Assembly (NCBI GenBank): GCA_946403615.1
Contig: CAMJAO010000084.1
Span: 1 to 8,052 of the forward strand
Source: an uncultured Prevotellaceae bacterium
GTDB lineage: Bacteria > Bacteroidota > Bacteroidia > Bacteroidales > Bacteroidaceae
Length of the DNA stretch: 8,052 bases
Direction of reading: 5' to 3'
This document shows positions 6,653 through 8,052 of this stretch, in pieces. A program made the translations under genes and the position numbers. Position 1 is the stretch's first letter; every line of letters begins with the position of its first letter. The notes below the pieces were generated by a model that was not told the DNA's origin, searched no databases, and worked only from the letters and a program-made list of their open reading frames with translations.

Positions 6653-7744
6653 ATGTCAAAAATACTGCTGATAGGCGAATACAGTAATGTTCACGCGACA
6701 CTGGCCGAGGGTCTGAAGTCACTTGGTCATCAGGTGACCGTGCTGTCGAACGGAGATTTTTGGAAGGACTATCCGCGCGACATCAACTTGGTGCGCCGTC
6801 CTGGCAAGGTTGGCGGCATCGCCTATATGGCACGTCTCTATCGTCTGTTGCCCCGGCTGCGCGGCTATGACGTGGTGCAAGTCATCAATCCGATGTTTTT
6901 GGAGATTAAAGCCCACCGTATCCTGCCTGTTTACAAGTATTTGCGCAGGCATAACAAAAAAATGCTGATGGGCGCCTTCGGCATGGATTATTATTGGGTG
7001 AATGAATGTGTGAGCCGTAAACCACTGCGTTACAGCGATTTCAATATCGGCGACACGCTTCGCACCGATGTTGATGCCATGAGAGAACGCACTGACTGGA
7101 CAGGCACAGACAAAGAACGACTAAACCGCTATATCGCAGAAGACTGCGACGGCATCGTGGCCGGACTTTATGAATACTGGGTATGTTATCAACCGCATTT
7201 CCCCGAGAAAACGGCATTCATGCCCTACCCCGTGACTGTGAAATCAACGACCGACAAGGTAGCACCAGCACATCACCCCTTGCGCCTGTTTATCGGTATC
7301 AACCGTGCACGCAGCACCTATAAGGGCACTGACATCATGCTTCGGGCCGCAGAAAAAGTGGTGGCAGCACATCCGGGCGAGGTGGTATTGGAAAAAGCCG
7401 AGTCCGTACCATTTGCGCAATACCAGGAGATGATGAACGGCAGCGACGTGATACTCGACCAATTGTACAGTTACACCCCATCTATGAACTCCTTGCTTGC
7501 CATGTCGAAAGGCATCGTGTGTGTGGGCGGCGGCGAAGAGGAGCACTATGAGCTGCTGGGCGAGCAAAAACTACGCCCCATCGTGAATGTGGAACCGACA
7601 GAAGAGAGCGTTATCGCAGCGCTGGAACGGCTGGTAACCCACCCTGACGAGGTGACACGGCTGAAACGTGAGAGCATAGAATACATTCTCCGCCATCATG
7701 AGTATCGGTCCGTAGCCAAAAAGTGGGCAGAGATGTACCTATAG
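6653..7744 (+). CDS. GT-B-like glycosyltransferase (third gene of plus-strand operon)
   Basis: A 363-residue protein from ATG at 6653; a TTG in frame just before it is not needed. The N-terminal half starts with the Rossmann strand KILLIGEY (3-10) followed by the HATLAEGLKSLGHQVTVLS helix and strand (14-32), as in the acceptor domain of GT-B enzymes. The C-terminal half has a second Rossmann fold: LRLFIGINRARSTYKGTDIML (210-230), the donor-binding entry with its basic residues, then GSDVILDQLY (263-272) and LLAMSKGIVCVGGG (281-294). A C-terminal helix pair closes it (about 330-363). These match GT1/GT4-type enzymes that use nucleotide sugars at the cytoplasmic face. Unusually, the Glu-x7-Glu pair of retaining GT4 enzymes is absent: the aligned places are Tyr274 and Leu282. 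It follows the GT2 gene after 49 bases holding a tandem repeat, and ends the operon before a strong terminator. Confidence 0.85.
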   Translation: MSKILLIGEYSNVHATLAEGLKSLGHQVTVLSNGDFWKDYPRDINLVRRPGKVGGIAYMARLYRLLPRLRGYDVVQVINPMFLEIKAHRILPVYKYLRRHNKKMLMGAFGMDYYWVNECVSRKPLRYSDFNIGDTLRTDVDAMRERTDWTGTDKERLNRYIAEDCDGIVAGLYEYWVCYQPHFPEKTAFMPYPVTVKSTTDKVAPAHHPLRLFIGINRARSTYKGTDIMLRAAEKVVAAHPGEVVLEKAESVPFAQYQEMMNGSDVILDQLYSYTPSMNSLLAMSKGIVCVGGGEEEHYELLGEQKLRPIVNVEPTEESVIAALERLVTHPDEVTRLKRESIEYILRHHEYRSVAKKWAEMYL

Positions 7745-7784
7745 AGACAGAGAAAAATGTATGGACGAGTCCTATTGACAAAAA

Positions 7785-7811
7785 AAAGACCGGCAAATGA
7801 TGCCGGCCTTT
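7785..7811. terminator. Bidirectional intrinsic terminator between convergent genes
   Basis: CCGGCA (7790-7795), a 5-base loop AATGA and TGCCGG (7801-7806) form a perfect 6-bp GC-rich stem. After one A-C mismatch it extends by AAAG (7785-7788) with CTTT (7808-7811). On the plus strand it is followed by TTTATTCTTTTT and would end the glycosyltransferase operon. On the minus strand the run of eight A (7780-7787) becomes a T-tract that would end rpsP. Position midway between two convergent stop codons fits both roles. Confidence 0.85.
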
Positions 7812-7832
7812 ATTCTTTTTGTAAGATGGCGA

Positions 7833-8052
7833 TTAAGCCTCAGCGGGAGCTTCCTCAGCAGCGGGAGCCTCGGCCTCAGCCTTGGCAGCAGCCTCAGCAG
7901 CCTTTTTCTCAGCCACTTTCTGAGCGATAGCCTCGTTGACTTTCTTCTCAGCCTCTAACTCTTTGGCAGCGGCCTCTTTCTTGGCCTTAGCCTCTTCCTG
8001 ACGGATCTTGTCCAGACCTTTCTGTTTGTCAGCCTTCCAAGCGTCAAATCTC
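7833..8052 (-). CDS. rpsP: 30S ribosomal protein S16, C-terminal part (5' end outside window)
   Basis: The minus-strand frame is open from the right edge to TAA at 7835-7833, giving 72 residues. It begins RFDAWKADKQKGLDKIRQ and continues as an Ala/Glu/Lys-rich helix with repeats such as EAEKKVNEAIAQKVAEKKAAE, ending in an Ala/Pro/Glu tail, PAAEEAPAEA. This is the long C-terminal extension I know from Bacteroidota S16, which follows the roughly 80-110-residue conserved core; that core lies outside the window, so the identification rests on the tail alone. S16 binds 16S rRNA and is needed for assembly of the small subunit. The tail should form a long, charged helix or coiled coil of unknown role. 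The gene is convergent with the glycosyltransferase operon and shares its terminator. A different Ala/Lys/Glu-rich protein is possible but less likely. Confidence 0.8.
   Translation of the reverse strand, partial: RFDAWKADKQKGLDKIRQEEAKAKKEAAAKELEAEKKVNEAIAQKVAEKKAAEAAAKAEAEAPAAEEAPAEA

Overview
The window looks like a chromosomal segment of a Bacteroidota bacterium, most likely Prevotellaceae or a close relative. Three things support this: a C-terminal piece of ribosomal protein S16 with the long Ala/Glu/Lys-rich tail typical of that phylum, a TAnnTTTG promoter box directly before one gene, and generally weak Shine-Dalgarno sequences. The genus is an inference. No mobile element, CRISPR array, tRNA or rRNA was seen.

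Layout. Positions 1-1809 (minus strand) hold a three-gene regulatory cassette read from right to left: an ECF-type sigma factor, a single-pass membrane protein that is a candidate anti-sigma factor, and an exported protein of unknown function that runs off the left edge. Positions 1810-2074 are non-coding, with a candidate terminator for the upstream operon. Positions 2075-4458 (minus) hold a polysaccharide flippase followed by a GT2 glycosyltransferase with a 4-base ATGA overlap. Positions 4459-4726 are a divergent intergenic region with a G/C-rich palindromic element and a promoter box abutting the next start codon. Positions 4727-7744 (plus) hold two GT2 glycosyltransferases that overlap by 46 bases, then a GT-B-like glycosyltransferase. 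A bidirectional terminator at about 7785-7811 separates this operon from the convergent rpsP gene (minus), which runs off the right edge.

How the genes work together. The flippase and four glycosyltransferases form a small cell-surface glycan module: the transferases would add sugars to a lipid-linked oligosaccharide on the cytoplasmic face, and the flippase would move it across the inner membrane. No polymerase, initiating sugar-phosphate transferase or chain-length regulator is visible, so the module is either incomplete here or served by genes elsewhere. The sigma cassette is separated from it by a gap and a candidate terminator, so a functional link is not established. I did not find a convincing new biological system. 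The least explained parts are the sigma-associated membrane and exported proteins, the palindromic element, and the GT-B enzyme lacking the usual glutamate pair.
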